Below are positions 56,064 through 64,000 of a stretch of 64,000 nt of DNA, piece after piece. This DNA is from Paramarasmius palmivorus (lineage: Eukaryota; Basidiomycota; Agaricomycetes; Agaricales; Marasmiaceae): contig JAYKXP010000199.1 of assembly GCA_037176845.1 (NCBI GenBank), forward strand, positions 1-64,000, read 5' to 3'. A program made the translations under genes and the position numbers. Positions within the stretch are counted from its first letter, which is position 1; the number at the start of each line of letters is the position of its first letter. The notes below the pieces were generated by a model that was not told the origin of the DNA, ran no database searches, and saw only the letters and a program-made list of their open reading frames with translations.

Positions 56064-57627
56064 CAACCACCACTTGTATCCATGATGCGTGCCGCTTCTC
56101 GTGCAGGGGCCAGAACTGCATGATCACGAGGGAAAAAGACTTCGATGATTGTTGAAATGTGTCGTTCAAGAAGATCATTAGCATGGTAGTAATGCGCGAC
56201 GGAAGTAGAAGCACTCGAGGTGTGAATCATGTCCTTGGACTGGAAGAGTCCCTGCAGAAAAATGAGTCAATTGTGCAAGTAAAGAGTAATGAAATCCAGT
56301 ACCTTTCCATGATGCCCTCGTTGTTCCCATCCCTCGACAAAGTGATGCACACCAGCCAGCTCTGTTCCTTCTTTCCCATTGTTTTCACTATACACCAGAC
56401 CTGGTTCTGGAATGTTGGTTCGCATGACTTTAGCTTCCTTCGGGTCGCAAGTCCATGCTACTCCGTCTCGAAGAGGAAAACGATGCAAGCTTTTGCCCTT
56501 CTTCGCATCTACTCCATGGCGTGCTGCAGTCTGATCTGCTCCTGGGTTGTTCATAGCAGCCATAAAGTGGACCGATTCATAGTATTGTTCAACAAGATCT
56601 GCCTAATACATCATGAGACGAAGCAGCAAATGATGCATATAATCAGCTTACCGGAAATCCATCATTGATCATGTCATCTCCGTGCTCCTTCAGCTCTGTA
56701 AATGTACCTATCATGTCATTTGAGTCTGCAAAGGTGTAGCCCTAAACACAAATCTCAAAAATTGACCACAATCAGAGATGATACACATACCATTTTGTTC
56801 GTTACCCAGGTCTTTGGTGTCTCAGCAAGATAAGCCATGATTGTTTCGCCAGTTTCAGGGCACACAATTCTCGTAGAAGTGCTGATAATGGGAAACCCAG
56901 GCTTCTGCATATCTTCAAGCACAGGTTGCAGTCGTGCAAGTTCCTCCATACTTCCAGCATGCTTCTCGAGGTATTGAAGCGTAACCTTGGCTTTGAAAGT
57001 TGGAATACGCCTTTCAAGATTCATGAGCCTGCGACGGTAGCCCTCTATCAGTCTCGGAATCTGCTTCTCCGGACTACGATTAGCCAGCTTCGAGCGTTTC
57101 TTGCCAGGCTGGTTTCAAAGATGAGCTGGCGCGTACGATGTTGCCGAGGGGAACGGTACTCCGACAGATCCCTGAAAATACGTTAGTCCCCATAATATCG
57201 TTTTCAAAGCACTTGCATTTCCGTTATAAGTTTCTTGACCGCTTTGTTCGTTCATGCGATTTTCAGATTCTTCCTCGTTACCTCTACGCCGGGTATGTCG
57301 TTCGTTGTTGGCTATGGCATTTGTAGGTTGATCTTTGTCCACGGTATCATCCAGATACTATATTGTATAAGATTAGCATGCCTGAGGTGTCATAAGAGTA
57401 GTACTTGCCTTTCGTTTAACCATTACGGCCACGTGTACAGTTAATGGTAGTCAAGAAGCAAGATGTTTCGGCAATTAAGCGCCGGAAAGGTGCAACTTCT
57501 AGAAGGCGCGGCATGCAGCCCGCTAATACCTTGCGACTCTTGTGTGATATATGGAAAACAATGAAGGTAAATACTGAGGAATCCATGTAGGGTAGTTGGA
57601 ATGAGGCATGCGAAATCCATAGATCAT

Positions 57628-58495
57628 CATTGGAATGACCGTGAGTGGTCACCGCTTGTTGCACCCATTCCAATGCATATCCTTTCCCCCGTACTTCACG
57701 CATTCCAATAACCTTCCAATAAGTATCCCTTCACTATACTAGACGCAGTCCAATTTCATTCCAATGCGTATCCCCTTCCCTCTAGCAACAATCGTAAAAT
57801 GGCATTTGGCAAAGTCCATTCCAATGCCCCGGACCATCAAACCCACTGGAATGAGTACTTTTCCGCCTGTGCTCGATCCACTACTGATCATTCCAATGTC
57901 TGAGATCCTCGACCGTCTCATTGGAATGACCACGCCTCGACTTGAGTAATCCGAATGACATCCCAAGTTCATTCCAATGCCTGAGACCTTCGAATTCATT
58001 GGAATGAAGGCGTCTATATCCTATGCGAGGCCTTCAAATCCATTTGAATGAGAGCATACAGAATATATCACCTCCATTCCAATGTATTAAAACGACCAAA
58101 CCCGTTGGAATGCGTTCAAGGAATATTTTGCATCAAACAATTCCACATACCATCTCTCCACTCCATCCCTCCGCTACATCGGAGTCATACTAAGTCAGAG
58201 TCTATTGGAATTGTTACTCACTCTTAGACACACCAAGCGACTACTGCACATACACGACTAGACCCCTTCTACGGTTACGAAATCGACGCATGCGAGTGTC
58301 TTCGGAGTGTGTCAGATTCATAACTCATCTCTTTCCCGTTCTGAATACGCATTCCAATGTATGATAGATCATATACATTGGAATGGCCATGTATCTATTA
58401 CTACCTCGCTACTAATGATGGCATTCCAATGTACGAATAGACGGGTGCCATTGGAATGCCAGTTGATTAGAGTTAGTTCACCTCATTGGAATGAC
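57628..58495. repeat. Array of the 10-mer CATTCCAATG in both orientations
   Basis: About 18 copies of CATTCCAATG, its reverse complement CATTGGAATG or one-base variants lie in about 870 bp at irregular spacing of 20-80 bases, in a non-tandem context of unique sequence. Several neighbouring copies are inverted pairs that could form hairpins (57628/57665, and near 58352/58377 and 58421/58449). The core CATTCC matches the consensus bound by TEA/ATTS-type transcription factors (AbaA, Tec1, TEAD). Further copies lie at about 59286-59330, inside the next gene. Confidence 0.85.
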
Positions 58496-58665
58496 ATGAA
58501 CCGTATACCTCATTCAATTGTTCGAAGGTACTTTACACGAAACCAAACGAGGCTATTTTTCACATAAAATAATTGCGACAAGACAAATATCATCGGCATC
58601 ACGAAAACATACTGTATCAAGAAAACATACCATGTCAGGAAAACATACAGGGTATGAAACAGTCT

Positions 58666-59501
58666 CTACTTCCCCCTACTACCTCTAGTACCCCTTCCAC
58701 CTCTCGAATCTCGGACTCTACCTCTGCCGCTTCTACTTCCACCACTCTCCTGATGAGTGTTTTCTTGGTCAGCACCTCGAGCCGCCTTGACACCTCTGGC
58801 CTGACCTCCTTCCTGGTCTCCATCGTCCCTTTGTCTCTTCCTGTTGACCGGCTTCTTATCATCTTGTCCGTCGGATTGGGCATACGTAGTGGCTGCCAGC
58901 GATACGAGTTGAGGAACACGAGACGTTGCCTTGACTTGTCTATTGGAAGATCGCTTCTGACCAGCGTCGCCAAGCGGAGTTGGATTGACAGTGTTCCGCT
59001 GTCGTTTCATGGACTTTCCGTCAGGCTGATTCTCCTTTTCGGTGCCAACAGGAAGTAGTTCTGACATGGGAAGTGGATGGTGAAGATGAGGCGAAATGTT
59101 GGGATCTTCGTGATCTTGGAGGGGAGAGCGAGCGGGGGATGAGACACCAAGGAGCGCATGTTGTGAATCCGGCATTGGCACGTCATTCTGAGATACTGAT
59201 GAAAACAAGTGAGTTCAAGAATAACTCTTCTTATGACGCGACACTTACCTAGGTGATTGTCGTGGACTTCCGGTACACAAGCCTGGGCATTGGAATGGCC
59301 AATGCGATGCTGTTTACCCCGTTGGAATGTTGGACAGACTCTGCGACAGTGGTAGAGTCTTGAGCTGCTTGAATAGTAGCGCAGGAAGTCAATTTGCCTT
59401 TGCATCCAATCCAATCCATTCGTCGGTTCCAGTGGTGCCAAGTGCCCCGATATTCGAACGATGATTGCCTTCCAACGATACGACACATTCAGCAATAGCA
59501 C
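58666..59501 (-). CDS. Basic protein with RGG-rich tail (unidentified)
   Basis: Two minus-strand exons, 59501-59249 and about 59193-58666, join in frame across a GTAAGT...CATCAG intron (VPEVHDNHL | VSQNDVPMPD) and run to the stop at 58666. The C-terminal 40 residues are Arg/Gly-rich with RGG-like repeats (SGRGRVRDSRGGRGTRGSRG), as in RNA-binding proteins, and the middle has several basic nuclear-localisation-like clusters (KSMKRQRN, VNRKRQRDD). The N-terminal exon has no recognised domain, and the true start may lie further upstream. The first exon contains CATTCC(A)-type words shared with the neighbouring array. Function inferred only as possibly nucleic-acid binding. Confidence 0.5.
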
Positions 59502-59830
59502 CAGGACCGCTGTGGTGTATGCGGAAGGGGTATCGTCCGAAATGCAAATACTCAGCTCCGAGTCGCGGCTTCTGGTGATATACTGCTCGCCGTGCAGTAT
59601 GCGAACCTTCGTGTGTCGAGATTGCTGTTGTCTTCGCTGTGGAACAATGTTAGTAAGACAAATAGTAAGGTGATGTTATGTTCAAAGTGGGGTAGAGGCT
59701 TACCTTTACAATGAAGACGATTCAACTTTTGTCGTCGTCAGGTTGATAAGAGGTATGAGAGTAGTGACTGCGTACCTGCCTTCAATAACTCGTACCCAGC
59801 ACCCCAAACCAGACCCACAACCCTTCTATC
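59502..59830. other. Intergenic or unrecognised exons
   Basis: This stretch lies between two minus-strand genes. A frame continuous with the RGG gene's first exon extends a little way into it, but no start could be chosen. Nothing else seen. Confidence 0.3.
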
Positions 59831-60445
59831 TCAATTCGATATCATGACAACGCGTCCGGAACGTGTCGCGCTGCAAAGGGAACACTGGAAAGCGGAATGA
59901 AAAGGGGATGGCGGTGGTTGGGGGGAAAGAATGGAGCACAGGAAAGTTGTGGGCAAAGGGCCTGTTTGACCCTGACGCGCACGGACCAACGTTGGTAAAC
60001 GTGGTAAACTGACGAGCTTGGCGAGTGAGAGAAGGAGTGCTGTAACGCCATTCTTGTCCTTCCTGTCAATGTCTATCCCATACGAATCATCTCGTATTGC
60101 GAGAGCTGCGTCTCCATCGCATGCAGCCATGTGTAACATCGTTTTCTCGTCTCCAGCTTGGAACCCGCTCATGTTGTCCACCAAACCTTGGATCCGACGA
60201 AAAGAAGGCGGATAACACAATTGAGAAGAGTTCTGGATGGTTCTACTTCCTCCAGAGTTTGTGTCCCTGACGACTTCTATCTCGACAGACAAGCGATCCT
60301 GGGTGTCTTTGCGAACATCTCGCCTAAACTGTTCTTGCCTGGAATCGAAGACGTGAGATTTATTGGTGAGGAGATTGGGGTCGGCTTCGAGTTGCTCGAG
60401 GAATTCGGGAGGAAGGGAAGGGTGACAAGACTTTGAAGCAGGCAT
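59831..60445 (-). CDS. Ankyrin-repeat-like protein, partial
   Basis: From ATG at 60445 the frame encodes PPEFLEQLEADPNLL, a charged region (FRRDVRKDTQDRLSVEIEVV), then MSGFQAGDEKTMLHMAACDGDAALAIRDDSYGIDIDRKDKNGVTALLLSLAKL. The segment DEKTMLHMAACDGDAALA...DRKDKNGVTALLLSL matches one to one and a half ankyrin repeats (TxLHxAAxxGD...DxxDxxGxTAL). After about residue 150 the composition changes (QTGPLPTTFLCSILSPQPPPS), suggesting read-through into an intron or loss of the remaining repeats. Ankyrin proteins usually have several repeats, so this is either the first exon of a larger gene or a truncated copy. Partner and role unknown. Confidence 0.55.
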   Translation of the reverse strand: MPASKSCHPSLPPEFLEQLEADPNLLTNKSHVFDSRQEQFRRDVRKDTQDRLSVEIEVVRDTNSGGSRTIQNSSQLCYPPSFRRIQGLVDNMSGFQAGDEKTMLHMAACDGDAALAIRDDSYGIDIDRKDKNGVTALLLSLAKLVSLPRLPTLVRARQGQTGPLPTTFLCSILSPQPPPSPFHSAFQCSLCSATRSGRVVMISN

Positions 60446-60723
60446 CGATGCTCGTAGCGGTAAGAGTTGCTTTGTAGATCTGAGACAACAGTTCAGTTGA
60501 AGCGGCTACGTATGTAAATGGCTAGTACTAACTTCGAACAACACGAAGAAAACCATGGCTTTTGAGCTTGGAATTCTTGAAGCTTGAACGTTCACGCTCC
60601 ATCTTCAATTCCAGAGCTACGGGTTTGGATCAGAAAGACCTGTTAAAAGCAAGCAGTTGACCCACATATGAAGATGTCCGCGTTGATGAGGCGGTCGGCG
60701 TTGAGTATATTGCCTGATGATGT

Positions 60724-61179
60724 CTACGGTTCCCAAGGTGTCTCTGTGCAGAATTTGGTGTCGGAAAGACTGAAATTGCAGAAAGAGGTGGCCGAGGTGG
60801 ACAGCATGAGTTTGCTGGATCGAGATCCGAAGGAAGAGGTGTAGGAAGAGGTGTATGCATAGGTGTCCGAATCTGCGTCGAGGGTACGCCTCGTGGTCGA
60901 CGTTCCCGTGGGTGTCCTCGGCGGTGGAATGTTCTGATTCGTCGTCGCCGGCAGCGTTCTTGCGCGCTTTTCACTCGGTGCTTCCTCAACTCTCGACTCT
61001 TCATCTCTTTCCGCCTCCTTCCTCTTCTCACCGGCAACAGCGGCCTTGCGACCTTTCGCCTTCTTCTTCAAGGGTGGAATCGATAATTTGCGCACCCACT
61101 CCCAAAGCTCTTCTCCAGGTTTCGAGTTGCGAGTCGGTGAGTAAACCTTTGAACGACCATTGTGACCCCAAGTGATCAC
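60724..61179 (-). CDS. Unidentified basic, Ser/Thr-rich protein (exon)
   Basis: A 151-codon minus-strand frame starting MITWGHNGRSKVYSPTR. It includes a Lys/Arg-rich stretch (PPLKKKAKGRKAAVAGEKRK) that would act as a nuclear signal, followed by Ser/Thr-rich sequence. An upstream minus-strand segment (about 61310-61200) contains ADIQDHLESLHPEHLQKTG and could be a preceding exon. No domain was recognised and the ends are uncertain. Confidence 0.35.
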   Translation of the reverse strand: MITWGHNGRSKVYSPTRNSKPGEELWEWVRKLSIPPLKKKAKGRKAAVAGEKRKEAERDEESRVEEAPSEKRARTLPATTNQNIPPPRTPTGTSTTRRTLDADSDTYAYTSSYTSSFGSRSSKLMLSTSATSFCNFSLSDTKFCTETPWEP

Positions 61180-61875
61180 GTCCGTAGACTTGAATGCGCA
61201 CTATACGGTCGTATAAGCCCTGTCTTTTGAAGATGCTCCGGATGCAGTGATTCAAGATGGTCCTGGATATCAGCGCCAGTGGCAACACTATCGGCGTAGA
61301 CGAATAGAGAGAATTATGGACGTGCAAGGTGCGCAAGGTCCACAATAGCCGTAAGGAAACTGAAAATGGGTCATCACGTGGTCATTGTAATAAAAGCACA
61401 CGCCGTCGGCTAAGTGCTTTTCTCTCAACCACCGCGTCGAGAGAGAGATTCGGCCTCAAGGAACGCACGGGAGATGGCGCCCTTCCGTTTGCTCTTTGAG
61501 GCACGACTAATCCGTGACGTGGTGGTCAAGGTGAAGTTTTATTTGCTTGGATCTTTTCGACTGGATATTGCTGACTTACAAACTTGGCTTTCAGGCATTA
61601 CCACGCGTCATACAGAGGGCTATGGGGTTTACGTGCGGACGTTAGCCGCCGTGGATGGACTGGGGGATTTCTTGACTAGCGGACATTAGCCGCAGCCAAG
61701 AAGGCGCGTTCTCAGAGATCTTCAGTGAGCTAACATATCGTTCTGTTCCGTTTATGGCTTGCTAAATACTATCGCAGTACTATCACAGGACTATCGCACC
61801 AAGTTGTCTCTTTTACGCATTCCAATTTCAATTCTTCGTACCTACACACCCCATTCCCAGACAGTTCAGTCGTAG

Positions 61876-61910
61876 AGCTGCACTCATATAGGGCCCATAT
61901 GAGTGCAGCT
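61876..61910. repeat. Perfect 14-bp-arm palindrome
   Basis: Arms AGCTGCACTCATAT and ATATGAGTGCAGCT flank a 7-base centre, AGGGCCC. It lies 208 bp upstream of the transposase start and could be a cruciform-forming site or a terminus relic. Confidence 0.85.
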
Positions 61911-62051
61911 TGAGACTGGATATGTTGCACGCTTTTATGTATATCGTTGGTTTTGACTGCCTTGGAATATAATCAAATAAACTCGTCTTATAAAATTTAT
62001 TTTGCAAACAATCGTGAAGAAATCAACAAAACACGTTGACGCGTGAAAAAG

Positions 62052-62059
62052 TCACGTGA
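62052..62059 (+). promoter_or_regulatory. E-box palindrome TCACGTGA upstream of the transposase
   Basis: The same 8-mer occurs in the divergent promoter at 12173-12180. It lies 58 bp upstream of the transposase ATG. A role in transcription is inferred only. Confidence 0.35.
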
Positions 62060-62117
62060 TGTGCATTTCATTTGCTCAGCCTTGTTGACTCTGAGCGTTT
62101 GAGCTTTTGACTGCATA

Positions 62118-63933
62118 ATGCCTGCACACGAAGACGACATTATTGAGAACTTTCGTGTAGGATATGACCATTTACGAGAAACTGTCACTCGAGTTCTTCA
62201 AACAGCAAACGCCCCTCAAATACCAAATGTCACACGGGAATGCATCCTTTTTTTTCAGCGGATTCAACAGGTGCGTTTGCTGCTTCATATATTCTAATCC
62301 TTTGACTGAGACTTGTTATTTAGCATTACCGAATTTTTAGCCCAGATGAACTGGAGGTCATAACTGAAAGCTTAACAGAGATGATTTTGGCCCTGGACAA
62401 ATCGAGAAATACCATTCACGACCCACCAGATGCTCCCTTTCCTTTTTTCCAACCAGAAGAAAACCATGAACCACAAGGCCCGGGACGACCAAGAAAACAC
62501 ATTGATCCTCAGCTTCTCTCCATTGCTGTCAACATGAGGCAGACCAAAAAGCTAGCGCGTATACTTCAAGTTCACACACGGACCCTTCGCCGACGAGCTC
62601 TTGAGCAGAATTTGGTGGAACCAGGAGAGCCCGTCTATGTTGAATTCGTAACTGAGGAAGGACTTGTGATGCGCGTGTACCGCTCGTCTACTGGCCCTGT
62701 TTCCGATATCAGTGACGACCAGCTGGATGACTCTATATGCAGCATCATTCAGTCTTTTCCTTCCTTTGGACGACGGTTGATCCAGGGACATCTCAAGTTC
62801 ATGGGTATTCACATTCCAAGGTCAAGAGTGGAAGCATCATATGCAAGAGTTGTTGGTCTCCCCTTGCAATCATTTGGAGTTCGTACAATCATGCGCCGAA
62901 TCTATACTGTGCCAGGGCCGAACTCACTCTGGCATCATGATGGTCAGCACGGTATGTTATTCATATAGCCACCACTATTCAACTCATAAACCTATTGTTT
63001 ACTAGGGCTCATCAAGTACAAGATTGTGATTCATGCGTTTGTAGACGGCTTCTCACGTATGGTTACTGGTATCAAGGCCAGCACCAACAACCGTGCAGAT
63101 ACAGTCCTTGATCTCTTTCTAGAGGCTATCGAGGTTCATGGCTGTCCTAGTCGGGTTCGAGGAGATCATGGAACAGAGAATCTTCGTGTCGCCGAGTTTA
63201 TGAATACGGTAAAAGGGCCTGATAGAGGGTCATACCTATTCGGAAAGTAAGCGCCTACTATTCAATCAAGCACAGACTCTAACTGGTACCTAGGTCAATC
63301 CACAACATCCGTATTGAGCGACTCTGGAGAGACGTCACTTTGGGATTCGGTGCAAAATGGAAATACTTTTTTCAGGAACTCGAACAGCATCATGGACTAG
63401 AAAGAACAAACTCTTCTCATATATGGCTTCTTCACCATCTCTACCTCAAGCGTATCAACGATGATGCTGTCACATGGGCTGAAGCATGGAATAGACACAA
63501 AATGTCTCTTCGCGACCAACGGTCTTCCACTCCAACGGAACTGTTTGTGTTTGGGATGATGGAGCACGGTGTACGTGGGATGGGAGGTGTTGTCAATGTT
63601 GATGACGAGGACCGAGTACAATTTTCAACACAAGAGGAACTTGATAGTTACGGAGTGGACTGGGATGATATGGACGATAGTGCAATCCTTTCTCATCATA
63701 ACCAACACAATCCCCCTGACTCAGAAGACTCTACGAATCCCTTTTCTACTCACAGGCCAGAACACTTCTCTCATGTAGAGGTGGAGGGGCCAGATTGTCC
63801 CTTATCTGACGAACACATCCTACAACTAAATGCTTACCTTTCTTCTCTTCCTTACTTTAATAACTTGGACTTGGATAGTGCTAGATTACAGTGGAACACT
63901 GCTTTGGCTTTCTGTCAAAATTTATTCATGTAA
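62118..63933 (+). CDS. Integrase-core (DDE, rve-type) transposase-like protein, 553 aa
   Basis: Four exons (62118-62270, 62324-62951, 63006-63246, 63294-63933) join to 554 codons including stop. After a helical N-terminus comes GPGRPRKHIDPQLLSIAVNM and LARILQVHTRTLRRRALE, a helix-turn-helix like those of this family. Then come SFGRRLIQGHLKFMGIHIPR and the catalytic core: PGPNSLWHHDGQHGLIKYK (first Asp), FVDGFSRMVTGI, SRVRGDHGTENLRVAEFM (second Asp) and SIHNIRIERLWRDV (Glu). All three acidic residues are present. The C-terminal part has WNRHKMS and STPTEL, then an acidic tail. This is the widespread eukaryotic integrase-core family, often present as single ORFs and possibly IS3EU/Ginger-related (subfamily uncertain). 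The frame is intact, so the protein may be active or domesticated. Confidence 0.9.
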
Positions 63934-63981
63934 ACTTATTTTTGACGTCGTAACACGTGTGAACTTGAGCGATGTGCTATA

Positions 63982-64000
63982 AATTTGGGGACCCCAAATT
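63982..64000. repeat. Palindrome at the window edge
   Basis: AATTTGGGGACCCCAAATT has 9-bp arms around one central base and ends exactly at the window boundary, 49 bp beyond the transposase stop codon. It could be the start of a terminal structure of the element, but the window ends. Confidence 0.8.

Larger units (their letters stand above)
51331..57423 (-). pseudogene. 2-oxoglutarate/Fe(II)-dioxygenase-like gene split by a copia element
   Basis: Minus-strand exons, excluding the retroelement: a 5' region from about 57423 (MVKRK..., uncertain), about 57105-56791 (GKKRSKLANRS...IPTFKAKVTLQYLEKHAGS), 56742-56652, 56602-56303, 56252-56064 continuing at 51743-51598, and 51547-51331. The last two carry a double-stranded beta-helix core: LLLHCDDGDTT (an HxD iron-binding pair), FTGGYLYIPQLGLAF, RLFHTVGEW (second His) and TPGRVGTVFYFP (Arg that would bind 2-oxoglutarate). 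This order fits 2OG-Fe(II) dioxygenases and recalls the TET/JBP-like proteins expanded in basidiomycetes; the subfamily is tentative. The element sits between DTSGG and CYNARA, just upstream of the HxD, and removing it with one CAACC copy restores the frame. A TGA near 57113 makes the 5' exon structure uncertain. Confidence 0.75.
61180..62117. other. Intergenic, upstream of the transposase
   Basis: It includes a plus-strand frame (61414-61689) without recognised motifs, the perfect-arm palindrome listed below and an AT-rich zone (about 61960-62010) just upstream of the transposase gene. Confidence 0.4.

Noticed and set aside
57628..58495. CRISPR-like repeat-spacer array
   Set aside because: The repeats are 10 bases, occur in both orientations at irregular spacing, and the genome is eukaryotic.

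Overview
The window looks like nuclear DNA of a filamentous basidiomycete, most likely an Agaricomycete. Genes are split by many short introns (about 45-70 bases, GT-AG with a few GC-AG), genes alternate with repeat-rich intergenic DNA, and several protein types are ones I associate with Agaricomycetes: an expanded uncharacterised paralog family, HNH-like proteins with long low-complexity tails, a UstYa-type protein, ankyrin proteins and a single-ORF integrase-core transposase. No bacterial operon features, rRNA or convincing tRNA were seen.

Layout. 1-8 kb: no intact gene; a 195-bp inverted-repeat element, an extreme C/G homopolymer and a 1.8-kb array of imperfect GTTC/GAAC palindromes. 8.3-46.5 kb: five plus-strand copies (A-E) of one gene family, each with the same ten-exon plan, spaced about 5-9 kb apart. 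A, B, C and D can be spliced in silico into uninterrupted proteins of about 570-600 residues. E is broken by a 19-base deletion and a 965-bp insertion. Between the copies sit a divergent pair of HNH-family-like genes (10.9-14.4 kb), a complete UstYa/DUF3328 gene (18.4-19.4 kb), a 5'-truncated LINE with a 16-bp target duplication (32.5-33.8 kb), a possible small secreted peptide gene (39.3-39.6 kb) and a 1.73-kb terminal-inverted-repeat element (41.3-43.0 kb). 46.5-51.3 kb has relic repeats only.

51.3-57.4 kb: a minus-strand gene with a 2-oxoglutarate/Fe(II)-dioxygenase-like core is split by a young 4,320-bp Ty1/copia-type element. The element has identical 312-bp LTRs and a CAACC target duplication, and encodes Gag and protease-like sequence but no integrase, reverse transcriptase or RNase H. 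57.6-58.5 kb: about 18 copies of the 10-mer CATTCCAATG, its reverse complement or close variants. 58.6-61.2 kb: minus-strand genes, one with an RGG-rich tail, one ankyrin-like and one unidentified basic protein. 62.1-63.9 kb: a complete four-exon integrase-core (DDE) transposase gene.

The main candidate for an undescribed system is the five-copy family. Each protein begins with a short glycine/asparagine-rich segment resembling homotypic signalling motifs at fungal NLR N-termini, followed by a conserved body of unknown function and a copy-specific tail. Function was not established. The assignments rest on reading translations by eye and on recalled family features, not on searches.
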